Shown here in pieces: positions 1-11,459 of a stretch of DNA of 64,000 nt. The stretch covers positions 81,737,903 through 81,801,902 of the forward strand of contig NC_135714.1 in the NCBI RefSeq assembly GCF_964656455.1. The letters run 5' to 3'. The position numbers and the translations under genes are program-made. Each line of letters opens with the position of its first letter. Position 1 is the first letter of the stretch. This DNA comes from Halichoerus grypus (taxonomy: Eukaryota > Chordata > Mammalia > Carnivora > Phocidae). The notes beneath the pieces are model-generated. The model made no database searches and was not told the DNA's origin. It worked only from the letters and a program-made list of their open reading frames with translations.

Positions 1-1394
1 TGAAAGCAGATTTCCACTTCTATTTCAATAGCAGAAAAGTGGGAAATAAACAAGCCCATTTAAGCCAACTAAAAAGCGGTTTCAGTGGCTAATATGTTCA
101 AGATGAATAGATGAGCTGCCTAGCTGTCTGGGGCAGGGGGAGGGGAGGGCAAGCTACAGAGCGTCCTTTCCTTATCTGGGTGGCAATACTGATGAAGCGG
201 CCACCTACCCGCCTCCAAGGAGAGCTATTAGGATTAATGTAATGAGTGCTCTGAACCCACACCATTGAAATAAAGAAATTACCCATTTCATTTCCCTTAG
301 GTATTTAGGCAAAACACATAAACTAAGTACTCCCAAAGGGCCAGAAAGATTATTGGGCCTTCTAGAACATAGCCGTTACTTTGTTCTCACCTGACTAACT
401 GAAATTTTGCAAAATCCCTTTGGGATTTCACTGCAGAAAATAATTTACCTATGTATGAAAGACTGAATAATATTCTTTTTGGCTGAATGGACCTAGCTCA
501 GGGCATAAGGAATGATCGATGTGGAACTCATACTTGGGATAATTAGTGGAGATTGTCCTTTCTCATCTACTTTTTAAAGGGTAAAAAATCCATCCTATCA
601 CCAGTTTGCATCTCTGCGGGGTTAAACAAACAGACCCGATTTTTAAAAATGAATCATAGAACAGAATTTGGAAAAACCAAGTGCCATCATAGTCTTGTCA
701 AGAGATGACACATACTTTCGTCCATTAATTTTTATATGCTGTGGATATGGTTAATTATAACGGAAGGTTCACATGGGGGTATCAGGTGTTTATGAGGTAG
801 TGCTGAAGTACATTTCATTGCTGTTTTGTTATATCCTCTTCATACTGTAGAAAGAGTTTGTGAGGGTGCTTACTGGAAACAATAGTTGAATATGAAGAGA
901 AAATCTAATTGGTTAAATCATTTGATTGCCTTTCATAAACCAGTGTAATATAGCAAACTACTAAAATCCTAAGTAACGTCTTTGACTGAAGAATGGTTTT
1001 TTATTACTATGCTTTACTCATCCACCTAAGAAAGAAAAATAGTGGTAACACATGGCAACAGTATGTTCATCTGATGTATATACAAATATGGAAGTTCCAT
1101 GTCCCCCTCCTGTCTAAATATAGTATTCATAATATCATTGCTTGCATAAAGTATAAGTTCAGAATACCAGGGATATTATAAAAATGAAAAACAAATATGA
1201 TGCTTTAATATATTATTCTAGGAGACACTGGTATCTTATGCATTCGTGACTTGGAGTGGTGAATATTTATTATGTTTCACTGGCCAATTTTCTCTCTTTA
1301 TCCAATATGAGCCATTGTTCCTGAGGTCTTATTAATACAGTTATATCCAGTACATTGCTAATTTTATTTCACGAACTATGACATCAGAGGGAAA
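1..1394. other. Unique AT-rich DNA, nothing recognised
   Basis: Both strands contain only short chance frames (about 60 codons). I see no repeat family, splice-flanked exon or RNA fold that I can support. Confidence 0.5.
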
Positions 1395-1910
1395 ATGACT
1401 GGGTTTCTTAATCTGTGCAATGGGTTCTGGGAAGATCTACAGGACATGGAAGTCTCTTAGCAGGCTCATAGGGTTGTTGTGAGATTAAAAGAGAAACCCT
1501 TATAATCAATGCTAAATATTATCTCTTTTTTATAAAGAAATCCGAGATCTTTAAATGCACACTATTGGGGCGTCTGGGTGGCTTAGTCAGTTAAGCATCC
1601 GACTCTTGGTTTTGGCTCAGGTCATGATCATGGGGTCGTGGGATCGGGCTCTGTGCTGAGCTGAGCACGGAGTCTGCTTCAGATTCTCTCTCCCACCCTC
1701 TCTCCCCCACCACCTCACTCACACTCTCTTTTTTTCTCTCTCAAATAAATAAATAAAATCTTTAAAAGAAATGCACACTATCCCTGGCTTTCCTTGGTTA
1801 TGCTAAATTTCTAAATCTAGTACTTACGTGCAGTTTTAGAACAGTGTCGGTACATAGCAAGTGCTTAATGAGTGATAGCTATTATTATTGCAATTATTAT
1901 TGTCCTGAAA
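1395..1910 (+). mobile_element. MIR SINE remnant, split by a CAN-SINE
   Basis: The left part resembles the MIR core ('cttaatctgtgcaatggg', then 'catagggttgttgtgagatt'). The right part, from about 1822, resembles the MIR 3' end ('tagaacagtgtcggtacata' and a short ATT run). The CAN-SINE at 1567-1768 lies between them. Divergence is high, so the outer limits are approximate. Confidence 0.5.
1567..1768 (+). mobile_element. CAN-SINE (tRNA-Lys-derived, carnivore)
   Basis: The tRNA-like head begins GGGGCGTCTGGGTGGCTTAG. A CT-rich middle and an (AAAT)n AAAATCTTTAAAA tail follow. A perfect 13-bp TSD, aaatgcacactat, flanks it (1553-1565 and 1769-1781), so it is a genuine retroposed insertion. It carries the older 'gactcttggttttggctcag' head variant. 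Confidence 0.95.
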
Positions 1911-3175
1911 TTGTGGTTCTGTTTATTGCAGCAAGCACTAATGGGGCTAAATGGGGTTGGAGAAGTATTGTTAAAACAGAACAAAATTTATCCTCTTTCC
2001 TGTTTGCAGGCAGTACAGAAAATACTTGCCACTGATTGGGAAAGACAACTTTTTTTTTTTTTTATGATAGAACATGTGTAACTTAATGGGAGTACAGGAA
2101 AGAGGTCTCTCAATGGTAAGTAAGAAAATAATGTGGGTAAAAAGTTGTTTTGGTACAAAATACAGAATTACATGTATTAACTTTCCTATATTAATCTAGG
2201 AAATAGTTTTCTGGAAAAAAAAATCACAGGTATTTGAAATCATTGCCTAAAGAACCACCCAAATGTTTCAAGACATGTATGACCCCCTGTTAACACTCTG
2301 GATGAGATATGTCATCATTATTTTTGTCTTTGAGGGTGCTCCAACCAATAAAATTTCCATTTAATGATGAAATATGCAATGAGTTAGTCTATAGAATAAT
2401 GAGATTTTCCAATAAGTAAGATAATATGAAGACTTATTTAATATAAGACAAAAGAAGCCCAGTAGAAAATAATACATAATACCTGCGGCTAAAAGCTGAG
2501 AGAATCTTCCAGAAGCAGAAGGCCTTGCTTCTCTAAATTCAAGCAGAGAAATGGTTACCATAGTGACTTATCTCTCAAAATAGTTGTATGATTTTTTTCC
2601 TTTTCGTAAACAATGTTACGTATTATCTACCTTTAAGTAAAGAAAGCTGATATGTTTAAATGTACACTGTCCCTTCTTTTCCTTAATTATACAAAGATTT
2701 ATAATTCAGGAGCCCGCATAAGAGAATGTCAGCTAGGAGCATGGAGAAGGTCCTTGACACTTTTCTAGGGATACACCTTAAAACCTTTGCAAGTTCCAAG
2801 TTGGGGAATACCATCATGGCATACCATTCCTCTGGAATTCTTATGTGCATAAAGATAAGAAGAGGAAAACATAGCTATGTGCTCGTGTAGATGCTGGTCC
2901 TTCATTGGTCCGCCTCCCTGTACCAGCCAAGTGTCCTATTCTGATGGACAAAATTTGCATGGCTTTTGTCATTCACATTTGTGTCCCAGAAAAGTTCCAC
3001 ATTGCTTCATGACATAACCCTGTGGGGTTGCACAAGAAAATAATTAAATCCAAGAATGCCCACATGTGGACCAGATAGAAAAATCTGGTAGTCTTTAGAG
3101 TGGGTCTGACCCTCGTTCTGTAAAGAACATTAATGTTAACAAGTTTGACAAGGTCAGAGAGCGATTGTGTTTTTT
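1911..3175. other. Unique DNA, nothing recognised
   Basis: This is AT-rich sequence with a 14-base T tract near 2050. Frames of 60-70 codons on both strands have no recognisable domain or codon bias. Confidence 0.45.
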
Positions 3176-3430
3176 TATCTTCATGGTGTAGTGGTTAGGT
3201 GTATGGACTGTGGGGCCTAAGTGCCTAGCTGTATATGACACTAGCCATGACACTAATTAGCTGTATAAACTTTGATAAGGTACTTAACATTGCTGTGTCT
3301 CCATTTTCTACCTTTAAAAATGGGAATTGTAATAACTGTACCACATGCCGGGCTGTTGTGGGGATTAAGTTAGTTAATATATAACACACTCAAAGAATAT
3401 GAGCCCTGATTATGATTATGAATTTTGCCC
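3176..3430 (+). mobile_element. MIR SINE, nearly full length
   Basis: The order of MIR landmarks is kept: 'tggtgtagtggttaggtg' (head), 'attagctgtataaactttga' (core), 'tctccattttctac' with 'aaaatgggaattgtaataa', then 'gggctgttgtggggattaa'. About a quarter of positions look changed, as expected for an ancient mammalian element. Confidence 0.85.
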
Positions 3431-3534
3431 TGACTCTGAAAAATCCCCAATGCCCCAGTGACATTTTTATGAAAAGGTAGCTAGGGGAGTGTTCATATGT
3501 GTTCGAGGGTGTGTATAAAAATGTATCTTTTGTT

Positions 3535-3700
3535 CATATTCATTCATTGGCCAATTGACATTCAGTAAGTTTTAATCGAGTATTAACTATCTGTTAGGCA
3601 CTGGGAGTCCAACAGGGTCCCTGTCTCCAGGGAGATTATAGTTTAGAAAGGAATGTAGACAAATGAATCTGAGGTTACAATTAGTATGATAAGTTGGGGT
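3535..3700 (-). mobile_element. L2 LINE 3' end, antisense
   Basis: It reads 'cattcattggccaattgaca', then 'aactatctgttaggcactgg', then 'ctccagggagattatagttt'. This is the reverse complement of the L2 3' end with its ATTCATTCA tail. Confidence 0.65.
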
Positions 3701-3767
3701 GCTAGAGGGAGCCATGGCTGGTAATGATAAAAGCACTACCATATTTTGAAGGAAGGTTTATGGCCTT

Positions 3768-3927
3768 GGTACTTAGTGTGTTTCATGGACCAGTAGCACA
3801 AACACCTTCTAGGAGCTTGTAAGAAATCCCGAACATCAGTCCTCAACCCAACTGATGCAGAATCTGCTTTTTGAAAAGATCCCTAGGTGATTCATATTGT
3901 ATGCAATTAAAACTTAAGAAGCACAGA
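3768..3927 (+). mobile_element. MER5A-type hAT DNA transposon remnant
   Basis: It follows the MER5A pattern: 'gtgtttcatggaccagtagc', 'ggagcttgtaagaaat', 'tgatgcagaatctgcttttt', 'agatccctaggtgattcat', 'aaacttaagaagcac'. It is a non-autonomous element with no coding capacity. The first inverted-repeat end is poorly preserved. Confidence 0.7.
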
Positions 3928-3979
3928 TTAAAGAGAAAAAAAACAGTAAGACCATCTCAGCATTTGTAAAACTTATTCT

Positions 3980-4050
3980 AGGCCAATTAATAAAAAATAT
4001 TTATTGAGTTCCTACCATATGCAAAACATGGCCTTGACGGAAAGGTGGAT
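3980..4050 (-). mobile_element. Short L2 3'-end fragment, antisense
   Basis: 'aaatatttattgagttccta' followed by 'ccatatgcaaaacatgg' matches the antisense L2 tail pattern. Only about 70 bases remain. Confidence 0.4.
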
Positions 4051-4814
4051 TCCCAGCCGGACAAGTGTTTGCTGATTCTCCATAGCTTCAGTCAGACATC
4101 ATGGCCCTAATGAATCTAGTCAGCGCTGTGTGGCTTTTAGCCCTTGGGCCTGGCTCATGAAATCATGCACAGCTATGTGAAAACAGTCTGATTATCTGAG
4201 TAGACTGTATTATATAAAAATAAAATCCTGTTTAATAAACTTGAGACACTGTCAAACTGTAAATTGTTTCAACCTTGTCAAAGTGGAAGCCAATTATGTA
4301 ACATATGGAATGGGCTTACCTTGTTAAATGTATTTAAAATGATCACTCTGTGGAACGTTGTGTTTGGAAACAACAAATTTGGAAGGGAGGGTGTAATACA
4401 GAAAGATACAGATCTGATTACTTCCAAATTTACTGGAGGGGGTAAATATAGCTATGCAAGTATTCATCTCTTCTATGATTGTATCATAAAATATACTTTA
4501 AAACATTGCCTTGGCTTTTGGAAATATTGTGCGGGTAATTGAGAACTATTTTTATGGATGATGTATATATTACGGTGGAGGCTGTAAATCATACCTGGCC
4601 GAAGCAGGCTTTTGGGAGATGTCAGTATAGCTTAAGCACATTGATGTGCATTCAGTTGGGTGATGTTATTGAAACATCATATGTAAGCTGAGCAATGAAT
4701 GGTACTGAACAGATTAATGAATAGCAATACATAATTACCTTTGCAGTAGGTTTAGATGTCCAGAAGTGCTCACTTCTGTTTATGTAGCAGAACAACAGCC
4801 CTCCTTAGTGATTT
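4051..4814. other. Unique DNA, nothing recognised
   Basis: A 92-codon plus-strand frame at 4264-4542 has no recognisable domain, membrane segment or supporting signal, and I regard it as chance. Confidence 0.45.
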
Positions 4815-4990
4815 GACTTTTGGCTCTAACTCAGCGAGACTAGGCTTCAAACTCTGGCTTTGACCCAAGTAGGCATGGTGCAATTAACTTAAAACCTTTG
4901 AATTTCAGCTTCCTCATCTAGACTAGGGAAGGTTCAATGGAACAATGCATGTTAAGTTTCTGGCAACACGAGTCCTACAAGTTAAGAGCT
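4815..4990 (+). mobile_element. MIR SINE remnant
   Basis: 'gcttcaaactctggctttga' and 'cagcttcctcatctagacta' correspond to successive MIR core landmarks. It is strongly decayed. Confidence 0.5.
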
Positions 4991-6113
4991 CAGTCAGGGG
5001 TGGCCATCCCCCAAACCCATAGCTTGTGAGTTTGCTCATGGGAATGCACATTCTATTGCATACTATAATAATTCATCAAATTCCATGTTGGGTTTTTCAG
5101 GATGGTAAGAGGTTTTATTTTGCTCATAATGAACAATCAAGAGTGCACTAGCTGGAGAATTAGGAGACGTGGCCCCACATACTAGTTTTTATACTGGCTT
5201 GAACTCTGACTTTGGACAGGAGTTGTCTAGGGATTTAAGAGCAGGGGAGCCTAGGCCCTGGCTTAGTGTGTCTAAGAGGTGGAAAGAGAGGAAGTGGACA
5301 GGGTTTCCATACTTGAGAATGATTCCTCCTGTGCCCCAAGGATCATGTAGAACAGCAGGAAACGATCAGATCTGATGCTATGCTGAGGGTACGAGTAATG
5401 AACATCTTTGGTTTTAACCTGTGGGTGATGAATGACTAGAGGTGGATGTCTCATCTCCCACCGGATGCCTGAAGTCTCAACATTGCATTGGATTTCAAAT
5501 CCTTGACATGAGCATTGGGTCTGTGGAGTAGGAGGATAAGGATGGTAAGGGGGGAGAATGGCATTCAACTTACTTCTTTCTTGGAGGAATAAAGGAGAAA
5601 TACCAGATATTATGCTAAACTAGCAAATAAAGCAGTAGTGTTTATGATTGCATAACCACCATGTGAACTAAGATTGATCTTATTTATATCTATCTACCAA
5701 CACAGCTATAGTTCTAATTCTAAAAAATATATTTAATTTTTTTCTTTTTTGTTCAATTTACGGGTCTTGAAGCAGCTTTCTTGGAAGCCCTACTTTTAGC
5801 ATTTATGTCTAACGTGAGTTCCATATCTAGCACATTTTTAAGCTTAACCATTATTGAAATATTGCTGCCTACAAAGAAATCTATATATAAAGTACTTCTT
5901 AAAAAGTATTTTTAATGTGTTCTGCTTTTAAACAGTTACTATGAAAGCTCCATATATCAGGAATATTTTTATATTTTCTATATCAGGGAGCTGTTTATAG
6001 ATTGACATTATAAAGGTATAACCCTTTTAGGCAATGATGTAAGTGGAATCCAACAAATCTAACTACAAAAATTAATTTTAGAAGAATGATCCTTATACAT
6101 TCATCTTATTCTT
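4991..6113. other. Unique DNA, nothing recognised
   Basis: Overlapping frames of 68 and 98 codons near 5169-5568 run on opposite strands and have no recognisable protein signature. The stretch becomes AT-rich toward 6100. Confidence 0.45.
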
Positions 6114-6128
6114 AAGTAGTCTAGGGGA

Positions 6129-6293
6129 GGGTTGCCTGGGTGGCTTAGCTGGTTAAGCGTCCAACTCTTGATTTTGGCTCAGATGATGATCTCAGGGTGC
6201 TGAGATTGAACCCCATGTCCAGCTCTGCACTGGGTGTGGAGCCTGCTTGAGATTCTCTCTCCCCCTCTCCCTCTGCCCCTATACCCTCTAAAA

Positions 6294-6334
<41 letters not shown>
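6129..6334 (+). mobile_element. CAN-SINE with long (AAAT)n tail
   Basis: The head (GGTTGCCTGGGTGGCTTAGC), CT-rich middle and tail are complete. Flanking aagtagtctagggga (6114-6128) and aagtcatccagggga (6335-6349) agree at 12 of 15 bases and are read as an aged TSD. The tail has grown into roughly eleven AAAT units (about 6290-6336). The 111-codon minus-strand frame here is read-through of this tail. Confidence 0.9.
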
Positions 6335-6336
<2 letters not shown>

Positions 6337-6479
6337 GTCATCCAGGGGAAGTATTACTGAAGAAGGTCTGGAAAACTTGAAACAAAATGATAAAGTTAAT
6401 AAAATAGCATTGACTTCGAATTTACAAATAGCCAATTTAAAAATTACAAAGTGAAAAATCAAATTCCTGCTGACTCTCA

Positions 6480-7230
6480 CTCATGCCATTCTTTGCCCCC
6501 CACCCACAGGAAGTAACCACTCATATTAGTTTTTATGTATCCTCCTAGGATTTCTTTATGAAACTAAAAGCACATACTAACATATATTTCCGTTTTCACT
6601 CTTTTTTACCCTAAAGGGGAATATTATACTTATGTTCTGCACATTGCCTTTTTGCACTGACAATATAGCTTAGAGATTTTTCCAGATGAATACATTTCTC
6701 TCTCTCTCCCTCTCTCTGTTTGCTGCTATGTAATGTTCTGCTTTTGTTTAACCAGTACCTCACAGAGGGACATTTTGATTATTTACAGATTTTTGCAATT
6801 ACATGCAGTGCTGTAATGAATAATCTTATTCCTAAGTCCCTTTGTGTTTGGGCAAGTATACCTATAAGATAAATTCTCAGAGGATGGACTTGTGAAGGAA
6901 AGGATTAATGTGCAAAATGTAGTTTGAAACATCTTGATAAATTATCCTTATAGCTAATTTCCAGTTTTGGGGCCCCACCAGGAAAGTATAAGAATTCCTG
7001 TTTCCTCATAGTCTCTCCAGCATGTATTCATTTATTTCAGACATATTTTAAGCATATATGATACCTTTTTATATTGTTTTAACATGCTCTGACTTTTGAG
7101 GGAAAGCACTGGGGCTGTATCTACAGTGACCATTATGACTTCACTGATTGGCCATCTCAGGCAACAAGAATATATATATGTAAATGTATTATATATATAT
7201 ACATATATATTATATATAATATATAATGAG
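6480..7230 (-). mobile_element. Old L1 3' end, antisense
   Basis: 'taaccactcatattagtttt', 'ttacagatttttgcaattac' and 'tcctcatagtctctccagc' match the antisense 3' UTR layout of old mammalian L1 (L1M type). The boundary near 7030-7230 is blurred by AT-rich sequence. Confidence 0.6.
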
Positions 7231-7323
7231 TGGTTTTAATTTTTATTTTCTCAGTGACCCATGATGTTCAACATGTTTTTGTGAATTTCTTACTATATAA
7301 TATATATATTATATATATAAATA
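7170..7323. repeat. (TA)n tracts around a 62-bp L1-like insert
   Basis: TA-rich runs lie at about 7171-7226 and 7293-7321. The segment between them (about 7230-7292) is L1 ORF2-like and nearly identical to 9221-9285. Confidence 0.8.
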
Positions 7324-7675
7324 ATTTCACCACTCTACTTATATTAAACTTTCAATCAGATATCTTTTTGTTATGTAGGGTCATTACTATGTTTATTGAA
7401 GCCAAAAGCCCTTTGATTTCTGTTAAGGAGAGAATATCCATCAGAGAAGGAAACAATATCCTTTAACATAAAATTTACAAGTTGCCTGTGACTTGATTTT
7501 GATGTTCAAATAGTACAATAACATTTCTCTCTTTTCACCGCAAACCATGACTTTGTTATAGCTCACAGGAGAATATTGAATTAAATGCAAGGCAGTACAT
7601 CAAATGTTTGTGGATGTCACTACTGAGTACAGGTGAGAGCATGGATTGCAGTGCGGTTTGGGGAAAGCCCTTGGT
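7324..7675. other. Unique DNA, nothing recognised
   Basis: No repeat family or gene signal is supported here. Confidence 0.4.
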
Positions 7676-7970
7676 CTGTTCTGTCCAATTCCATAGCCAC
7701 TACGCACTTGTGACTAGTTTTAAACTAGGGCTAGTCCAAAGTGAGATTGTTTACAATACACAGCAGATTTCAAAGATTTAACTGAATATAAAGAATACAA
7801 AATATCTCATTAATAATTATTATGTTAGTTACATGTTAGAATGGTAGGATTTTGATATATTGGGTTAAATAAAATATATTGCTAAAATTAATTTCACCTG
7901 CTTCTTTTTATGATTTTTTTAAAACATGGCTCCTAGAAAACTTAAAATGTTCTATGTGGTTTGCAGTATG
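7676..7970. mobile_element. Probable hAT-type DNA transposon remnant (MER family unassigned)
   Basis: 'ctgttctgtccaattccata' at the left and the internal 'gatatattgggttaaataaa' with 'ttaatttcacctgcttcttt' recall an abundant mammalian MER element that begins 'GTCCAATAGAA' and carries such an AT-rich interior. I do not recall its exact subfamily, so orientation is left open. Confidence 0.5.
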
Positions 7971-7994
7971 ACTCACCTTAAGAAATACAGGACA

Positions 7995-8159
7995 GTTCTA
8001 GAGGGGAGGTGGGTGGGAGGATGGGTTAGCCTGGTGATGGGTATTAAAGAGGGCATGTTCTGCATGGAGCACTGGGTGCTATATGCAAATAATGAATCAT
8101 GGAACACTACATCAAAAACTAATGATGTAATGTATGGTGACTAACATAACATAAAAAAA
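7995..8159 (+). mobile_element. Severely 5'-truncated carnivore L1 (3' UTR tail)
   Basis: Only the last ~150 bases of a carnivore L1 3' UTR remain ('gatgggttagcctggtgatg', 'ggagcactgggtgctatatg', 'actaatgatgtaatgtatgg'), ending in an A tail. A perfect 15-bp TSD, aagaaatacaggaca, flanks it (7980-7994 and 8160-8174). The same 3' UTR recurs antisense at 13161 and 56053. The 72-codon frame at 7926-8144 is read-through. Confidence 0.95.
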
Positions 8160-8364
8160 AAGAAATACAGGACAACACCCATCTTGATCTTTGTCACTTC
8201 ATATTTAAAAAGGAAAAATAGTAGATCTTTTCTATATATATGAGGATTTGAAAGTTCTTAAAAGTGTACTCAGTAAGTAGTAATTACCAATTTTTGGGGG
8301 TCAGTTTTATGGAAGTATACTCTAAATATATTAATATCCTTCTTTTCAGTGTAGAGGTCTATGA

Positions 8365-8557
8365 TTTTTTTTTAAAGATTTTATTTATTTATTAGATATA
8401 GAGAGAGACACAGAGGGAACACAAACAGGGGGAGTGGGAGAAGGAGAAGCAGGCTTCCTGCCAAGCAGGGAGCCTGATGTGGGGCTCGATCCCAGGATCT
8501 TGGGATCATGACCTGAGCCCAAGGCAGATGCTTAACAACTGACCACCCAGGCGCCCC
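8365..8557 (-). mobile_element. CAN-SINE inside old L1
   Basis: It runs from a T-rich tail at the left to 'ccacccaggcgcccc' at the right. A perfect 11-bp TSD, gaggtctatga, flanks it (8354-8364 and 8558-8568). Confidence 0.95.
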
Positions 8558-9921
8558 GAGGTCTATGAATTTTGAACAATCCCTACAGTCATGCAAGTAC
8601 CACCACCACGATCAATATATACAACATTTCCATCACCACAAAATATTACCTTGTGTGTATTTGTAATCAACCTCTTGCCTCAGCACCAGCCCTTGGCAAT
8701 CAATGATCTCTTCCCGAGTGTTAGACAAATGGGAGCACGCCATATAGACTTTTGAGTCTCGTTTCTTTTATTGAGCATAATGCACTTGAGATTCATCTGA
8801 GTCGTTATGGGCATCAGTAGTTTTTTTTTTTTATTTCTGAGTACTATTCCACTGTACAGATGTACCAAAGTTTGTTTATTCATTTGCTAGTTGAAGGACG
8901 TTTGGGTTGTTTCCAGTTTTTAATGATGACTAATAAAAACTAGTATGCATATTTGCTTACAGATTTGTGTATGAACATACATTGTCATTTCTCTTAGATA
9001 AATGCCTAGCAGTAGGCTTGGTGAGTTCTATGATAAGTATATGTTTAATTTTGCAGGACACTGCCAAAATGTTTCCCCCCAAAAAGGTTTCGTTTTGCAT
9101 TTCCACCAGCAATGTATGAGTGTCTCAGACGTGCCACATCCTTGTTGGAATTTGATACTGTCCTCCTCCATTTTTTTTTTTTAATTTAGCCCTTCTAATA
9201 GGAATGCGATGATATCTCATTGTGGTTTTAATTTTTATTTCCCCAGTGACCCATGATGTTCAACATCTTTCTGTGAATTTCTTTACTACCTGTAACTCTT
9301 CTTCATTGAAATGTATATTGAAATCTTTTGTCTCTGTATTTTTGTTGGATTATTGGAGTCTTGAGTGTTCTTTAGAAATTCTGCATACAAGTCATTTATC
9401 AGATATGTGTTTTGCAAATAATTTTTTCCTGTCTGTGGTTTGTGTTTTTATTCTTCTAACAGAATCTTTTGAAGAGAAGTTTTAAATTATGATATTGTCC
9501 AATTTATTAATATATTTATGGGTTATATTTTTGGTGTCATACCTAAGAACTTTCTGCTTAATCAAGATCACAAAGGTTTCTCTCATATGTTTTCTTCTAG
9601 AAGTTTTATAGTTTTATGTGGGTATATACGATTTACTTTGAGCTCCTTTTTTATATAGATATAAGGTGTGGGTTGAAACCTTTTTTTCATATAGATATCC
9701 AATTGTTTTAGTAACATTTGTTGAAAAGCCATACTTTCTCTGTTGAAATGCCTTTGCACCTTTATGAAAAATCAATTAACCATACACACACCACTTTATT
9801 TCTGGTATTTATTGTGTTCTCTTAATCTATATGTCTATCCTCTCGTCAGTATCACAAGCCTTAAAATCAGGTAGTGTGAGTCTTCTAAATATGTTCTCTT
9901 TCAAAATTATTTGGCTTTCTA

Positions 9922-10114
9922 AGGGCCCCTTGGTGGTTGAGTCAGTTAAGCATCTGCCTTTGCCTTGGATCATGATCCCAGGGGTCCTGGGATGGAGCCC
10001 CAAGTCGCCATGACCTGGCAGGCTCCCTGCTCAGTGGGGAATCTGCTTCTCCCTCTGCCCCTCCCCCTGCCTGTGTTCTCTCTCTCTCAAATAAATAAAT
10101 AAAATCTTTAAAAA
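9922..10114 (+). mobile_element. CAN-SINE inside old L1
   Basis: Head 'gggccccttggtggttgagt', CT-rich middle and AAATAAATAAAATCTTTAA tail are present. The flanks 'attatttggctttct' and 'attactttggcattct' form an imperfect TSD. The L1 sequence resumes directly after it. Confidence 0.9.
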
Positions 10115-10987
10115 ATTACTTTGGCATTCTAGTCCCTTTGTTTTTTCATATGGATTCAGAATCCACTTATTTATTTTGAAAGAAAATGTCTCTTGAGATT
10201 TGATTGGAAATGCATTGAATTTGGAACAATTTGTATTTCAACTTTCTTGAGTTTTCCAACAATAAACATGATATAAACTCTCTTTTTATTCAGGTCTTCT
10301 TTGATTTCTTTTATTAGAGGTTTATAGATTCTAACATCCAGAAACTGCATAAATTTTGTTAGATTTATAGCTCAGTATTTCATTCTTTCAATGTTATTTC
10401 AAAATTTCAATTTCCGATTGTTCATTGCTAACATACAGAAATACAACAGAAGAACAGAAATACTATATAGAAATACAGGAATACAACTTACCAAAAAAAA
10501 ATATATTGACCAGTTCCCTTCACTCTTGCTAAACTCACTTATTAGTTTGACTATTTTTAAATAAATTCTTTGAGATTTTCTCCACAATCTGCAAATAGAC
10601 AGTTTTATTTCATTCATTCCAATCTGTATGTCTTTATTATTATTTTTTTTCCTTTATTGCATTGACAAGATCCTCAAGTGTGATGTTAAATGGATGAGGT
10701 GAGAGAGGACATCCTTGCCTCATTCCCACTGATGCGGGGAGAGGATTCAGCCTTTCATCATGAAGTGTGAGGTTAGCCGTAGGTGTTTTAGAGATGCTCG
10801 CTATCAGACTGAGCAAATTCTCTACTGTTCCCTGTTTGCTAAAAGGTCTTATTATGAATGGATGTTAAATTCTGTCAAATATTTTTTTCAACATCTTTTG
10901 AGATGGTTACACAGTTTTCTGCTTTAATCTGTTGATGTGATGAATTACATATTTTGATTTTAGAATGTTGAATGAGACATTTTCTTT

Positions 10988-11215
10988 TTCTTTTTTTAAA
11001 GATTGATTTATTTATTTGAGAGAGAGAAAGAGAGAGAGGGAGGGAGAGAGAGTACAGGGGGAGGGACAGAGGGAGAGGGAGAGAAGGAAACTCCCCCTTG
11101 CCCCCACGCGGGGCTTGATCTCAGGACCCTGAGATCAAGACCTGAGCCAAGATCAAGACCTGAGCCGAAATCAAGAGTCAGACACTTAAATGACTGAGGG
11201 ACCCAGGCACCCGAG
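10988..11215 (-). mobile_element. CAN-SINE inside old L1, with a small internal duplication
   Basis: This is an antisense CAN-SINE with a GA-rich middle ('gagagagaaagagagagagg') and head end 'gacccaggcaccc'. The 16-base unit 'gatcaagacctgagcc' occurs twice in tandem near 11134-11166, so the element is longer than its neighbours. A possible 10-bp TSD is acattttctt. Confidence 0.9.
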
Positions 11216-11459
11216 CCTTACATTTTCTTATGATGTATTACTGTTTTTATATCCTTGAATTCAGTTTGCTAATATTTTGCTGAGGGCTTTTGCTTTTATT
11301 TTATGAGGGATATTTTCTGGCATTTTCTTTCTTTCTTGTAATATCTTTGTCTGGTTTGGGTATCAGGGTAACGTAGGCCTTATTAAATGATTCATGCAGT
11401 GCTTCTTGTATTTTCTGGAAGAGTTTGTGTAGAATTGATGTTAGATTTGTTTTAAGTTT

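Larger units (their letters stand above)
8290..11455 (-). mobile_element. Old L1 (ORF2 and 3' UTR), antisense, with three nested SINEs
   Basis: On the + strand the order is 3' UTR then ORF2 read backwards. Landmarks are 'catgcaagtaccaccaccac', 'ctattccactgtacagatgt', 'atttccaccagcaatgtatg', 'gatgatatctcattgtggtt', 'gttgaaaagccatactttct', 'tctatatgtctatcctctcg', 'gatgaggtgagagaggacat' and 'tgtctggtttgggtatcagg'. It spans the reverse transcriptase and C-terminal parts of ORF2 but is riddled with stops and frameshifts, so no ORF is usable. CAN-SINEs at 8365, 9922 and 10988 inserted later. The level of decay suggests an L1MA/L1MB-age or older copy. Confidence 0.85.

Noticed and set aside
6145..6480. 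111-codon minus-strand frame with a repeated Leu-Phe-Ile-Tyr stretch
   Set aside because: It is the (AAAT)n tail and body of a CAN-SINE read on the other strand.
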